Assembly (NCBI RefSeq): GCF_000174415.1
Contig: NZ_ACJM01000001.1
Coordinates: 62,001-126,000, forward strand
From: Dethiobacter alkaliphilus AHT 1
GTDB taxonomy: Bacteria; Bacillota; Dethiobacteria; Dethiobacterales; Dethiobacteraceae
Length of the DNA: 64,000 nt
Direction of reading: 5' to 3'
Below, piece after piece: positions 42,216 through 51,056 of the stretch. The position numbers and the translations under genes were made by a program. The stretch's first letter is position 1. The number at the start of each line of letters is the position of its first letter. The notes under the pieces are model-generated. The model worked only from the letters and a program-made list of their open reading frames with translations. It did not search any database and was not told the DNA's origin.

Positions 42216-42428
42216 GCTCACTACCTCCTGTAGTATTTATTTGCAGTGCTATTGTATCTTTAGAATGTGGCAAAACTTTATAAGGAATGGGGCTAATCGG
42301 TGAATTCATAATGTCTCCACAATTGGATTTTCCATCTCCACAACTTCTCCATATTTCCTCCATAAGTTCTGCAAATTAACGGCGTATGATTAAAGTGTAC
42401 ATTAAAAACCCCTCAGGAGGTGGACAAC

Positions 42429-42791
42429 ATGAAAAAAGGCGTACTGATTGCACTGGTGGTTGCTTTGGTGCTGGCCATTATGGTGCCGGCTGCCTTAGCG
42501 CTGACCGATGTTCAAAAGGAGGAGCTGGAAGCGCTTTATGAAAAGCAGCATCAGCTGAGACAGGAAATTCTGGACAAGCAGGTGGAAGCAGGCCTGGTTA
42601 ATCCCGAAGATGCAGATCTGGCCCGTGAGCGGATGGACCAGAGCTGGGAATACCGCCAGGAGCGCATGAACGAAGGAGATTACAACTTCGGTCCCGGACG
42701 TCGGGGCGGGCGCGGTAACGGCGGCGGAGGCTACTGCCCCATGCATCCGCAAACACAGCAACCTGCTGCACAGGAAACAGCAGCACTGTAA
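42429..42791 (+). CDS. Small exported DUF2680-like protein
   Basis: The 120-residue protein has a signal peptide ending ALA and a helical core LTDVQKEELEALYEKQHQLR, DKQVEAGLVNPEDADLARER typical of DUF2680. It closes with a Gly/Arg-rich stretch and a CPMHPQ motif. AGGAGG precedes ATG 42429. A two-component system follows after a terminator, so it may be a target or accessory of that system. The function of the family is unknown. Confidence 0.78.
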   Translation: MKKGVLIALVVALVLAIMVPAALALTDVQKEELEALYEKQHQLRQEILDKQVEAGLVNPEDADLARERMDQSWEYRQERMNEGDYNFGPGRRGGRGNGGGGYCPMHPQTQQPAAQETAAL

Positions 42792-42798
42792 TTAATCT

Positions 42799-42829
42799 GG
42801 AAAGCCGGGGATTAACCGGCTTTCCTTTT
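42799..42829 (+). terminator. Terminator after the DUF2680-like gene
   Basis: GGAAAGCCGG/CCGGCTTTCC forms a 10-bp stem followed by TTTT. Confidence 0.88.
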
Positions 42830-42878
42830 GTCTGTATATATTCTATAATGGCGTTAACGGTTTAATGGGGGTGGCTGC

Positions 42879-43571
42879 ATGGACAGGATTCTGGTAGTTG
42901 AGGATGAGGAGAAAATCAGCCGGGTAATTCGTGCCTATCTGGAAAAGGAAGGCTTTGCCGTGGAGGAAGCCTCCGACGGTTTGCAAGCGCTGGAGTTGGT
43001 GTCAGATTTTAATTTTTCCCTGATTATTTTGGACCTAATGCTGCCTCATATGTCCGGCGAAGATGTTTGCAAACAGCTGCGTCGGCAGGGGAATAATATT
43101 CCTATAATTATGCTTACCGCCAAAGGTGCGGAAGAAGAGCGTATCCGCGGCCTGGGGCTGGGTGCCGACGATTATATTGTCAAGCCTTTTAGTCCGGGAG
43201 AATTGGTGGCCAGGGTACACGCAGTACTGCGCCGTTACCGGTCTAACAACGGTGTGCTGGCGGAAGTTATGGAGTTTGCCGATGGAGATTTGGTCATAGA
43301 CACGCTGCGCCGCCAGGCTACCCTGCGTGGACAGTTAGTTGACTTAACCGCAACCGAGTTTAAATTGCTGGCAGCCATGGCCAAAAGCCCGGGGCGTGTT
43401 TTTACCCGTGGTGAACTTTTGGAAATCGCCCAGGGAGCGCTGCCCACCGGCTTTGACCGTACCATTGACAGCCACATCAAGAATCTGCGGCAAAAATTGG
43501 AGCCTAAGCCCGATGAACCGCAGCTGATTCGCACCGTCTATGGTGTGGGCTATAAATTTACAGGTGATTAA
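42879..43571 (+). CDS. OmpR/PhoB-family response regulator
   Basis: The 230-residue regulator has a receiver domain with acidic pocket VVEDEE, phospho-acceptor Asp in LIILDLMLP (about 53), Thr in MLTAKG and Lys in VKPFSPGEL, then a winged-helix DNA-binding domain (LTATEFKLLAAMAKSPGRVF, RTVYGVGYKF). It is the first gene of a two-gene operon with the histidine kinase; a promoter is not obvious. Confidence 0.95.
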   Translation: MDRILVVEDEEKISRVIRAYLEKEGFAVEEASDGLQALELVSDFNFSLIILDLMLPHMSGEDVCKQLRRQGNNIPIIMLTAKGAEEERIRGLGLGADDYIVKPFSPGELVARVHAVLRRYRSNNGVLAEVMEFADGDLVIDTLRRQATLRGQLVDLTATEFKLLAAMAKSPGRVFTRGELLEIAQGALPTGFDRTIDSHIKNLRQKLEPKPDEPQLIRTVYGVGYKFTGD

Positions 43572-43572
43572 A

Positions 43573-44940
43573 ATGAAAAAAACATTGTCGGGAAAAATCA
43601 CATTAGCTATGGTAGCTTTGGCGGTAGGCGGTATTCTGCTTACCGCTCTTTTAACAAACCTGGCGCTGGACTGGAACTTTCAGCGCTATCTGCGCAGTGT
43701 GCAGGAGGAGCAGAATCGCCTCATTGTGGGAACTCTAAGCGAGCTCTACGGAGAAGAAGCTTCCTGGTCCTCTGTGCGCCACTCTACCATGCATATGGGC
43801 TCTACAACCGGTACACAAATACGTGTCTATGACAACGACGGCCGCCTAATTGCCGATTCCCTGCCGGGAATGATGCAGGGTATGCAGGGCCGGCGCTGGC
43901 AGGAGGAACAGGCTCAACGGGGCCAGACATATGAATATCCGCTGCTTGTGCAGGGACAACAAATTGGATTTGTGGAAATAACCCATCTGGGCCAGGAAGG
44001 ATTATGGACAGGTGAAGCCATGGTCTTTCGGCGCACAGTCCAGCAAAGTGCTCTGCTTACAGGCCTGGCGGCAATCCTGGCTGCGATTATTATCGGTAGT
44101 CTGCTTTCCCGGCGGCTTACAGCCCGGTTTGCCCATCTGTCCACCGCTGCAGAAAAATGGGGGCAGGGCCGCTTTGATGTACGGACAGAACCGGAGGGCG
44201 ACGATGAAGTGTCCAGACTGGCAGAAACCATGAACCGCATGGCTTCCCGACTGGAGGACCAAAGCAATTTGCGTAAAAAACTGACCGGGGACATTTCTCA
44301 TGAATTGCGTACACCGCTGACCACTATCCAAAGTTATCTGGAAGCATTCCTGGACGGCGTGATGAAACCGGACAAGCAGAATATTACTGCGGTGCTGGAT
44401 GAATCCCACCGCCTTAACAGCTTGGTAAATGACCTGCAGGAGCTATCCAACGCAGAATACCGCGGTAAAAATGTTAACTTAACCGAAATGGATCTGAACA
44501 GTTTTGTGGCCAGGGAGGCTGAAAGGGTGCGTCCGGCCATGCGTCAAAAGGATATTCGTTTATCTGTTACTCCCCACGAAAAAGAGGCTGTGGTCCTGGC
44601 AGACGAAACTTTGCTGGGCCGGGTGCTGGGCAATATCCTGATTAACGCGCAAAAGTATACGCAGCAGGGCGGTCAGGTAACGGTCACTGTTTTTGATGCC
44701 GGACGCCGTGCCGGCGTGGCTGTAACCGATACCGGGGAAGGTATCAGCAAAGAGCACCTACCCCATATTTTCGAGCGTTTTTACCGCGCCGACGCTTCCC
44801 GTACCCGCTCTACCGGTGGCTCCGGTATCGGACTGGCCATTGTTCGCGAACTGCTGGAGTTGATGGACGGTGAAGTGGACGTTGAGAGCCAGCCCGGCAA
44901 GGGCAGTACATTTCGGATTTTCTTACAAAAACCCAGTTAA
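43573..44940 (+). CDS. Membrane histidine kinase (BaeS-like)
   Basis: The 455-residue kinase has two transmembrane helices (about 10-30 and 165-187) flanking a 135-residue extracellular sensor, a HAMP domain, the phospho-acceptor histidine in GDISHELRTPLTTIQ (about 250) and an ATPase domain (NILINAQKY, DTGEGISKEHLPHIFERFYR, GSGIGLAIV). ATG 43573 lies one base after the regulator stop, with AGGTGAT as ribosome site. The signal is unknown; the neighbouring small exported proteins are candidate partners. Confidence 0.95.
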   Translation: MKKTLSGKITLAMVALAVGGILLTALLTNLALDWNFQRYLRSVQEEQNRLIVGTLSELYGEEASWSSVRHSTMHMGSTTGTQIRVYDNDGRLIADSLPGMMQGMQGRRWQEEQAQRGQTYEYPLLVQGQQIGFVEITHLGQEGLWTGEAMVFRRTVQQSALLTGLAAILAAIIIGSLLSRRLTARFAHLSTAAEKWGQGRFDVRTEPEGDDEVSRLAETMNRMASRLEDQSNLRKKLTGDISHELRTPLTTIQSYLEAFLDGVMKPDKQNITAVLDESHRLNSLVNDLQELSNAEYRGKNVNLTEMDLNSFVAREAERVRPAMRQKDIRLSVTPHEKEAVVLADETLLGRVLGNILINAQKYTQQGGQVTVTVFDAGRRAGVAVTDTGEGISKEHLPHIFERFYRADASRTRSTGGSGIGLAIVRELLELMDGEVDVESQPGKGSTFRIFLQKPS

Positions 44941-44945
44941 ATGCT

Positions 44946-44967
44946 AAGCCCGGCGAATGCCGGGCTT
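44946..44967 (+). terminator. Terminator after the two-component operon
   Basis: AAGCCCGGC/GCCGGGCTT forms a 9-bp stem with GAAT loop. Confidence 0.8.
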
Positions 44968-44968
44968 C

Positions 44969-44997
44969 TTGCACTGCAGGGACAAACCCTATATAAT
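44969..44997 (+). promoter_or_regulatory. Promoter of the selABD operon
   Basis: TTGCAC (44969-44974), 17 bases and TATAAT (44992-44997) lie 44 bases before selA. Confidence 0.75.
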
Positions 44998-45040
44998 TGA
45001 CACAGAAAAGAGATGAAAAAAACGTCAGTAGGTGAAATAA

Positions 45041-46441
45041 ATGGGTGAAAACTGGCGACAGACATATCTGCGCTCGCTGCCTGCGGTGGATACGGCGGTT
45101 ATGGCTTATAAGCAAAATAACCCCGATAACCACTATCCGCATGCGCTGATGGTGCAGGCTGTCCAGGAAATTGTGGAGACATTACGCCGTCAGATTCTGA
45201 CGGCTGAAAATGAAAAAGAACTAAAAGGAATGAAGCTGACTCCGGGGGGATTAGCCACCAGGATAGATACCTGGCTTAGCCGGTTAACTTCCCCTTCATT
45301 GCGCCGCGTCATAAATGCCACCGGTACGGTGCTGCATACCAATATGGGCCGCGCAGCTTTGGCGGATAAAGCCAAAGAAGCCATGGAAGAAGCGGCGGGC
45401 TACTGCAATCTGGAAATGGATTTGCTGGAGGGCCGGCGCGGGTCACGCCATGAGCATGTGGAAAAGCTGCTGGTAAGCCTGACCGGGGCCGAAGCGGCCT
45501 GTGTGGTCAACAATAATGCAGCCGCTGTTTTATTGTGTCTGAACACTTTGGCGGCAGGGAAAAAGGTTATTGTTTCCCGCGGTGAGTTGGTGGAAATCGG
45601 CGGCAGTTTCCGCATTCCCGATGTGATGGTTGCCAGCGGAGCACAGCTCACCGAGGTAGGCACCACCAACAAAACCCATCCGGCCGATTATGAAAATGCC
45701 GTTGATGAGGAAACGGCCCTGCTGTTAAAAGTACATACCAGCAACTATAAAGTGGTGGGTTTTACCGCCGACGTCTCCATGGAACAATTAGTTTCCCTGG
45801 GGAAAAAGTATCAACTACCCGTGATGGAAGATCTGGGCAGCGGACTGTTTGTTGATTTAACCCCTTATGGCTTGGAGGCGGAACCACTGGTGGCCAAGCG
45901 GGTTGCCGACGGTGTGGATGTTCTTACCTTAAGTGGCGATAAATTGCTAGGGGGACCGCAGGCCGGCATCATTGTGGGGAAACGTACCTATATTGAACGC
46001 ATCCGTAAAAACCAGCTGATGCGGGCACTGCGCCCGGATAAAGTGACTCTGGCGGCCCTGGAAGCCACTTTGCGCATTTATCTGACCGGAAATCCCCTGC
46101 AGGAGATTCCGGTACTGGCCATGCTTAGTGCAACTGCTGCAGAACTGCAAGAGCGGGCGGAAAAACTGGCGGACAGACTGCGTCAAGAGGCCTCTGCGCT
46201 GATAACCGTTGATACCCGGGAGGATGTTTCCTTTGTGGGAGGCGGGGCAATGCCGCAGACCAAACTGGCCACCACCGTTGTGGCCGTACGCCCAAAAAGC
46301 GGTTCTTTCAGTCATTGGGTTCAGAAGCTGCGCACAGGCGAGCCGGCCCTGGTGGGCCGTGTACAGGACGACTGGCTGCTGTTGGATCCCCGTACTCTCT
46401 CCATAGCAGATGAGGAAGAGGTGGTCCGATGTCTCATGTAA
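45041..46441 (+). CDS. selA: L-seryl-tRNA(Sec) selenium transferase
   Basis: SelA converts Ser-tRNA(Sec) to Sec-tRNA(Sec) using selenophosphate and pyridoxal phosphate. The 466-residue product has the family features: LRRVINATGTVLHTNMGRA, NNNAAAVLLCL, the PLP lysine in LSGDKLLGGPQAG (about 300) and LRPDKVTLAALEATL. Length is normal. GTAGGTGA precedes ATG 45041. The end overlaps selB by 13 bases. Its substrate tRNA is encoded at 24930. Confidence 0.97.
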   Translation: MGENWRQTYLRSLPAVDTAVMAYKQNNPDNHYPHALMVQAVQEIVETLRRQILTAENEKELKGMKLTPGGLATRIDTWLSRLTSPSLRRVINATGTVLHTNMGRAALADKAKEAMEEAAGYCNLEMDLLEGRRGSRHEHVEKLLVSLTGAEAACVVNNNAAAVLLCLNTLAAGKKVIVSRGELVEIGGSFRIPDVMVASGAQLTEVGTTNKTHPADYENAVDEETALLLKVHTSNYKVVGFTADVSMEQLVSLGKKYQLPVMEDLGSGLFVDLTPYGLEAEPLVAKRVADGVDVLTLSGDKLLGGPQAGIIVGKRTYIERIRKNQLMRALRPDKVTLAALEATLRIYLTGNPLQEIPVLAMLSATAAELQERAEKLADRLRQEASALITVDTREDVSFVGGGAMPQTKLATTVVAVRPKSGSFSHWVQKLRTGEPALVGRVQDDWLLLDPRTLSIADEEEVVRCLM

Positions 46442-48354
46442 TTATCGGTACAGCGGGCCATGTGGACCATGGTAAAACCGCATTGATAAAAGCACTGACC
46501 GGTGAGGAAACAGACCGGCTTCAGGAAGAAAAGGACCGTGGTATTTCCATTGAGCTGGGGTTTGCCCCCTTTCGCCTGCCCAGCGGACGGCTGGCCGGTG
46601 TGGTGGATGTCCCCGGCCATGAAAGGTTTATCCATAACATGCTGGCAGGAATCGGCGGCATCGACCTGGTTCTTCTGGTGGTGGATGTTACAGAGGGGGT
46701 AATGCCCCAAACCCGGGAGCATGTGGAGATTATGGATCTCTTACAGGTGGCGCGTGGAATTGTGGTGCTGGCCAAAGCCGACCTGGCCGAAGATGAAGAC
46801 TGGCTGGACTTGGTGGAGGAAGAAGTGTCGGAAGCGCTGACAGGCACGTTTTTGCAGGATGCGCCCCTTTTCCGTGTCTCAGCCCATACCGGCCGCGGCA
46901 TGGACCAACTCTTAACCGCCATTGATGATCTGACCGGGGAAATGGCTCCCCGTGATGACCGGGCGCCGCTTCGTATGCCGGTGGACCGCGTGTTTAGCAT
47001 TGCCGGTTTTGGCACCATTGTCACCGGTACTCTGCTGGCAGGGAAAGTTACCCAGGGGATGACGGTGGATGTGCTACCTCTAAAGCGTAGCGCCCGGGTG
47101 CGTCAGATCCAGGTGCACGGAGATGTGGTAAATGAGGCGGTGGCAGGCCAACGGGCAGCGGTTAACCTGTCAGGAATGGAAAAGGAAGCACTCCCCCGCG
47201 GCAGCGTGGTGGCCGCACCGGACTCCCTTGATACTACATACATGCTGGACACCAAGCTTAAACTTTTGTCCAGTGCACCACGAATTGTTAAGAATCTGAC
47301 CCGCGTTCATGTTTACCTGGGCACCGGCCGTGCGGTGGGACGCATTGCTTTATTGGACCGGGATGAGTTAAAACCCGGCGATGAAGCACCGGTCCAGTTG
47401 CGTCTGGAAAAGCAGTTAGTGGCCCAAAGCGGCGACCGCTTCATCGTGCGCAGCTTTTCTCCCATGACAACCATCGGAGGCGGCCTGGTTTTGGATGCAG
47501 GCCCGGTTAAACATAAACGCTTTAAGAAAGAAGTCCTCTCCAAATTCAAGGAACTGGAGAAAGGGGACCCGGCAGCACCGGTTCTGCAGCGAATCCGCCG
47601 TGAATATGCGGTGGCGGGCAAAGTCCTGGAAAAACAGGCGGGCCTGGCTCCGGAGCTTTTAAAATCCAGCCTGGAGCGGCTCCAGGAGGAAGGTAAAGTA
47701 CACAAGGCTGGGGACTTGTGGGTGGATGCAGTGGCAGCCCGACAGTGGGAGGAGCAGCTAATCAGCTCCCTGGAAGATTTTCACCGGGACAACCACCTGG
47801 CGGTGGGCCGTTCCCGGGCGGAGCTGCGCAGCGTACTGCCCAAAGAGGTGCCGCCTAAGGTATATGACTGGCTGGTACAGGGGATGGTGGAAAAGGGCCT
47901 GCTTACCCTCCATGGTGACTTAATAGCACTAACAGGTCATCGGCCCACACCCAGCGAGGATGAACAGAAGCAACTGGAACAGTTGGCCAAGCTCTACCAG
48001 CAGGGCGGTTTTAAGCCCCCCACCATAAAAGATGCGGCAGAGTCGACAAAGCTTAATACAGCCAAATTGGAAAAATACCTGGAGTATTTGGCCTGGCAGG
48101 GTACGCTGGTAAGACTTGATGACCAACTGGCCATGCACGCTGACCACTTTGCCCTGGCCAAGGCAGAACTGTGCCGGCACTTCAGAGAAAAGAAAACCCT
48201 GGCCGCCGGTGAATTCCGTGAGCGGCTGGGTAGTACCCGTAAATTTGTGGTACCTCTGTTGGAAAACTTTGATCGCTTGAAATGGACAAGGCGCATGGGG
48301 GATGAACGGGTTCCCTGGCGCCTGGATATAGAAAACTGCGGGGAGGAGGAATAA
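46429..48354 (+). CDS. selB: Selenocysteine-specific elongation factor
   Basis: SelB delivers Sec-tRNA to UGA codons followed by a SECIS hairpin. The 641-residue protein has EF-Tu-like GTPase motifs (GTAGHVDHGKTAL, DVPGHERFIHNM, AKADLAED), two beta-barrel domains and the C-terminal winged helices that bind the mRNA hairpin (VLQRIRREYAVAGKVLEKQA onward). ATG 46429 lies inside the selA end. GGGGAGGAGG near its stop serves selD. Confidence 0.97.
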   Translation: MSHVIIGTAGHVDHGKTALIKALTGEETDRLQEEKDRGISIELGFAPFRLPSGRLAGVVDVPGHERFIHNMLAGIGGIDLVLLVVDVTEGVMPQTREHVEIMDLLQVARGIVVLAKADLAEDEDWLDLVEEEVSEALTGTFLQDAPLFRVSAHTGRGMDQLLTAIDDLTGEMAPRDDRAPLRMPVDRVFSIAGFGTIVTGTLLAGKVTQGMTVDVLPLKRSARVRQIQVHGDVVNEAVAGQRAAVNLSGMEKEALPRGSVVAAPDSLDTTYMLDTKLKLLSSAPRIVKNLTRVHVYLGTGRAVGRIALLDRDELKPGDEAPVQLRLEKQLVAQSGDRFIVRSFSPMTTIGGGLVLDAGPVKHKRFKKEVLSKFKELEKGDPAAPVLQRIRREYAVAGKVLEKQAGLAPELLKSSLERLQEEGKVHKAGDLWVDAVAARQWEEQLISSLEDFHRDNHLAVGRSRAELRSVLPKEVPPKVYDWLVQGMVEKGLLTLHGDLIALTGHRPTPSEDEQKQLEQLAKLYQQGGFKPPTIKDAAESTKLNTAKLEKYLEYLAWQGTLVRLDDQLAMHADHFALAKAELCRHFREKKTLAAGEFRERLGSTRKFVVPLLENFDRLKWTRRMGDERVPWRLDIENCGEEE

Positions 48355-48356
48355 CG

Positions 48357-49403
48357 GTGGATGATAAAAAAGCACGCCTCACACAACTAACCTGCAGCGG
48401 TGGCTGAGCAGCAAAAATGCCCCCCGGGGCATTGGCACAGGTTCTGTGCAAATTACCGGAAATGAAAGACGATAACCTGCTGGTGGGCTGCGATTCCTTT
48501 GCCGACGCCGGAGTTTACCGGGTCAGAGACGATCTGGCTTTGGTGCAAACCCTGGACTTTTTCACGCCGGTGGTGGACGACCCCTACGCCTATGGGCAAA
48601 TCGCCGCCGCCAACGCCCTCTCCGATGTCTACGCCATGGGGGCCAAACCCCTTACCGTCATGAATATCGTCTGCTTTCCTTCCCGCTCCCTGGGCCCTGA
48701 AGTACTGGCTGAGATTTTAAAGGGAGGAGCAGACAAGGTCTTGGAAGCCGGCGCCTTAATTGTGGGCGGCCACAGCGTGGAAGACAATGAACCCAAGTAC
48801 GGACTGTCGGTTACCGGCACGGTCCATCCGGATAAGCTGATTACCAACTCCGCCGCAAAAGACGGTGATGTGCTGGTCCTTACCAAACCGTTGGGCTCCG
48901 GCCTGATACTAACCGCGGCCAAAGCGGAAATGGCGGCAGCGGGAGATCTGCTGGCGGTGGAGAAGGCTATGAAAACACTGAACAAGGATGCGGCGGAGGT
49001 CATGGCGGAGGTTGGCGTTCACGCCGCCACCGACATTACCGGCTTTGGCCTTTTGGGCCACGCCCGTGAGTTGGCATTAGCCAGCGGAGTAGCCCTGGAG
49101 ATATCCTTTGGCCGCGTCCCACTCTTTAGCGGCGCACTGCGCGCCGCCGGCATGGGCCTGGTGCCCGCCGGCGCCTACGCCAACCGTGAGTATGTGGCCG
49201 AAGGCCTGGCAAACCCGGAAGCCGTTGAGGAGAGGGCAATGGATGTTCTCTGCGACCCGCAAACCTCCGGCGGCCTGTTGATTGCCGTATCAGAGGAAAA
49301 GGAGAAAGAATTGCTGGCGGCCCTGAAAGGCCGTAATGTGGAGGCTGCCTCCATCGGGCGCGTACTTAACGGCAAAGCGGGTACAATAACACTTACACCA
49401 TAA
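48357..49403 (+). CDS. selD: Selenide, water dikinase, itself a selenoprotein (UGA = Sec17)
   Basis: SelD makes selenophosphate from selenide and ATP. GTG 48357 has GGGGAGGAGG upstream and follows the selB stop by two bases. The frame reads LTQLTCSGG, then TGA at 48405-48407, then AAKMPPGAL, exactly where the family has its catalytic Cys or Sec in SGG-C/U-AAK. The frame continues open to 49403, giving 348 residues with Sec at 17. Downstream are VGCDSFADAGVYRV, NALSDVYAMGA, GGHSVEDNEPKYGLSVTG and CDPQTSGGLL. An annotation starting at ATG 48417 would miss the active site. Confidence 0.95.
48411..48449 (+). promoter_or_regulatory. Candidate bacterial SECIS hairpins in selD
   Basis: Directly after the UGA, AATGCCC/GGGCATT (48416-48433) and GCACAG/CTGTGC (48435-48449) can each fold. 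The second presents GGTT in its loop about 36 bases from the UGA, within the range accepted for bacterial SECIS. Which stem SelB uses is inference. Confidence 0.55.
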
Positions 49404-49427
49404 ATTATCCTGTTTGGAGGGTTCCCC

Positions 49428-50486
49428 ATGACTGAAAAGAAAGGTTTCTTAGCCCGTAAAAATATTGAGTTTTCCCTGCAGCGCTACTTCATCGACGCCT
49501 TGGGCGCCATGGCGCTGGGTTTGTTTGCTTCACTGATTGTTGGCCTGATATTAAGTACCGCCGGTGAACAACTGGCGAACCTGTTAGGCCCTAACGCCCT
49601 GTTTACATTCTTACAGGATATCGGCGTAACCGCCATGGGCATGATGGGCCCAGCCATCGGTGTGGCTGTGGCCTACGGCTTAGGCGCGCCCCCATTAGTG
49701 CTTTTTGCCAGTGCCATTACCGGCTCCGCCGGAGCGGCTGTGGGTGTAGGGGCATTTACTGCCGGTCCTGCCGGTTCTTTTATTGCTGCTGTTATCGGTG
49801 CGGAATTTGGCAAAATGGTTTCCAAAGAAACAAGAGTTGATATTATCGTCACTCCTGCAGTAACCATTGCTGCCGGTATACTGGCGGCTAACACCCTGGG
49901 GCCGCCGGTGGCCAGTTTTATGGCCCAGCTGGGTGAGCTGATTATGTGGGCCACCGAACTACAACCCATACCCATGGGCATCATTGTTGCAGTCTTAATG
50001 GGTCTTGCCCTTACAGCGCCAATTTCCAGTGCGGCCATCGCCATTATCATGCAGCTCTCCGGCCTGGCAGCCGGTGCCGCCACCGTAGGTTGTGCCGCCC
50101 AAATGGTGGGTTTTGCCGTAGCCAGCTATAAAGAAAACGGCTGGGGCGGTCTCCTTTCCCAAGGCGTGGGAACATCCATGCTGCAAATACCCAATATTGC
50201 CAAAAACCCCTGGATTCTGGTTCCACCCACTTTGGCGGCAGCCATTATCGGCCCTCTGGCAACAACCATCTTTCGGATGGAAAACATCCCTGCCGGAGCC
50301 GGCATGGGCACCAGCGGTTTCGTAGGCCAATTCGGCACCGCCACCGCCATGGGCTTTACCACACCGATTCTTTTACAAATCATTCTCCTGCACTTCCTCT
50401 TACCGGCCATCCTGGCCTACCTCTTTGCCCAATGGCTGCGCAACACCGGCAAGATCAAAGACGGAGACTACAAACTAGACCTTTAG
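49428..50486 (+). CDS. PTS-EIIC-like membrane protein (PTS_EIIC_2 type) without EIIA/EIIB
   Basis: The 352-residue protein has about ten hydrophobic, Gly/Ala-rich helices (GVTAMGMMGPAIGVAVAYGL, GAGMGTSGFVGQFGTATAMG) resembling the PTS_EIIC_2 family. No phosphotransferase A or B domain is encoded here. It starts 24 bases after selD with GGAGGG upstream, so it may be the fourth gene of the sel operon. Substrate is unknown; a selenium-related role is suggested only by position. Confidence 0.75.
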   Translation: MTEKKGFLARKNIEFSLQRYFIDALGAMALGLFASLIVGLILSTAGEQLANLLGPNALFTFLQDIGVTAMGMMGPAIGVAVAYGLGAPPLVLFASAITGSAGAAVGVGAFTAGPAGSFIAAVIGAEFGKMVSKETRVDIIVTPAVTIAAGILAANTLGPPVASFMAQLGELIMWATELQPIPMGIIVAVLMGLALTAPISSAAIAIIMQLSGLAAGAATVGCAAQMVGFAVASYKENGWGGLLSQGVGTSMLQIPNIAKNPWILVPPTLAAAIIGPLATTIFRMENIPAGAGMGTSGFVGQFGTATAMGFTTPILLQIILLHFLLPAILAYLFAQWLRNTGKIKDGDYKLDL

Positions 50487-50505
50487 CCAAAATAATAACA
50501 GCAAA

Positions 50506-50532
50506 AATGCCAGGCCTAACGGGCCTGGCATT
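50506..50532. terminator. Bidirectional terminator after the EIIC-like gene
   Basis: AATGCCAGGCC and its complement form an 11-bp stem, with a T-rich flank best seen on the leftward strand. Confidence 0.8.
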
Positions 50533-50550
50533 AATTTAAACTGAAATATT

Positions 50551-50922
50551 TCAGGAAGATTGGTTGTTTGAAAAAAACGGATAGAGAAACGCCAATGCAA
50601 TTACAAACAGTACAACAAACATACCGGCCAGCGCTATTTCACCCTGCTGCAAAAAATAACCGGGACTCTGTATTAACGTATATACCAACATTCCCATGGA
50701 AAACAGGTATAGTTTGAACGCCCATTCCTTATTTTTTATAATTGCCAACCCACTGACAATCAGTAAAGCTGCCGTCACAAACTCGGCCATCAAGTGCATG
50801 CCAATCTGAACCGGAGCCGTTTCTAATTCCGGTATATTATCCGTTACATAAAACATAATCCAGGCTCCAATCATGGTGATTCCTACAAAAATAGAATATA
50901 AAGCAGCGTTTAGCTTATTCAT
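50551..50922 (-). CDS. Four-helix membrane protein of unknown function
   Basis: The 123-residue protein has four predicted transmembrane helices (about 8-26, 40-62, 68-88, 97-116) and few polar residues. AAGGA precedes ATG 50922. I do not recognise a family. It is convergent with the EIIC-like gene and divergent from the serine hydrolase gene. Confidence 0.65.
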   Translation of the reverse strand: MNKLNAALYSIFVGITMIGAWIMFYVTDNIPELETAPVQIGMHLMAEFVTAALLIVSGLAIIKNKEWAFKLYLFSMGMLVYTLIQSPGYFLQQGEIALAGMFVVLFVIALAFLYPFFSNNQSS

Positions 50923-51056
50923 TGTATCAATCCTTTCCCATGTTTCTGACCATGCAGGTTACCCCTGATTCCATACTTATTTTAATATACCCGTGATATA
51001 ATGTATATAGATTTAATGCCAATTATTATATGTGATCCAGATTATAAGGAGAAGCG

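Noticed and set aside
42495-42786. Leftward frames opposite the DUF2680-like gene
   Set aside because: The sense frame has a signal peptide, ribosome site and terminator; the antisense frames have none.
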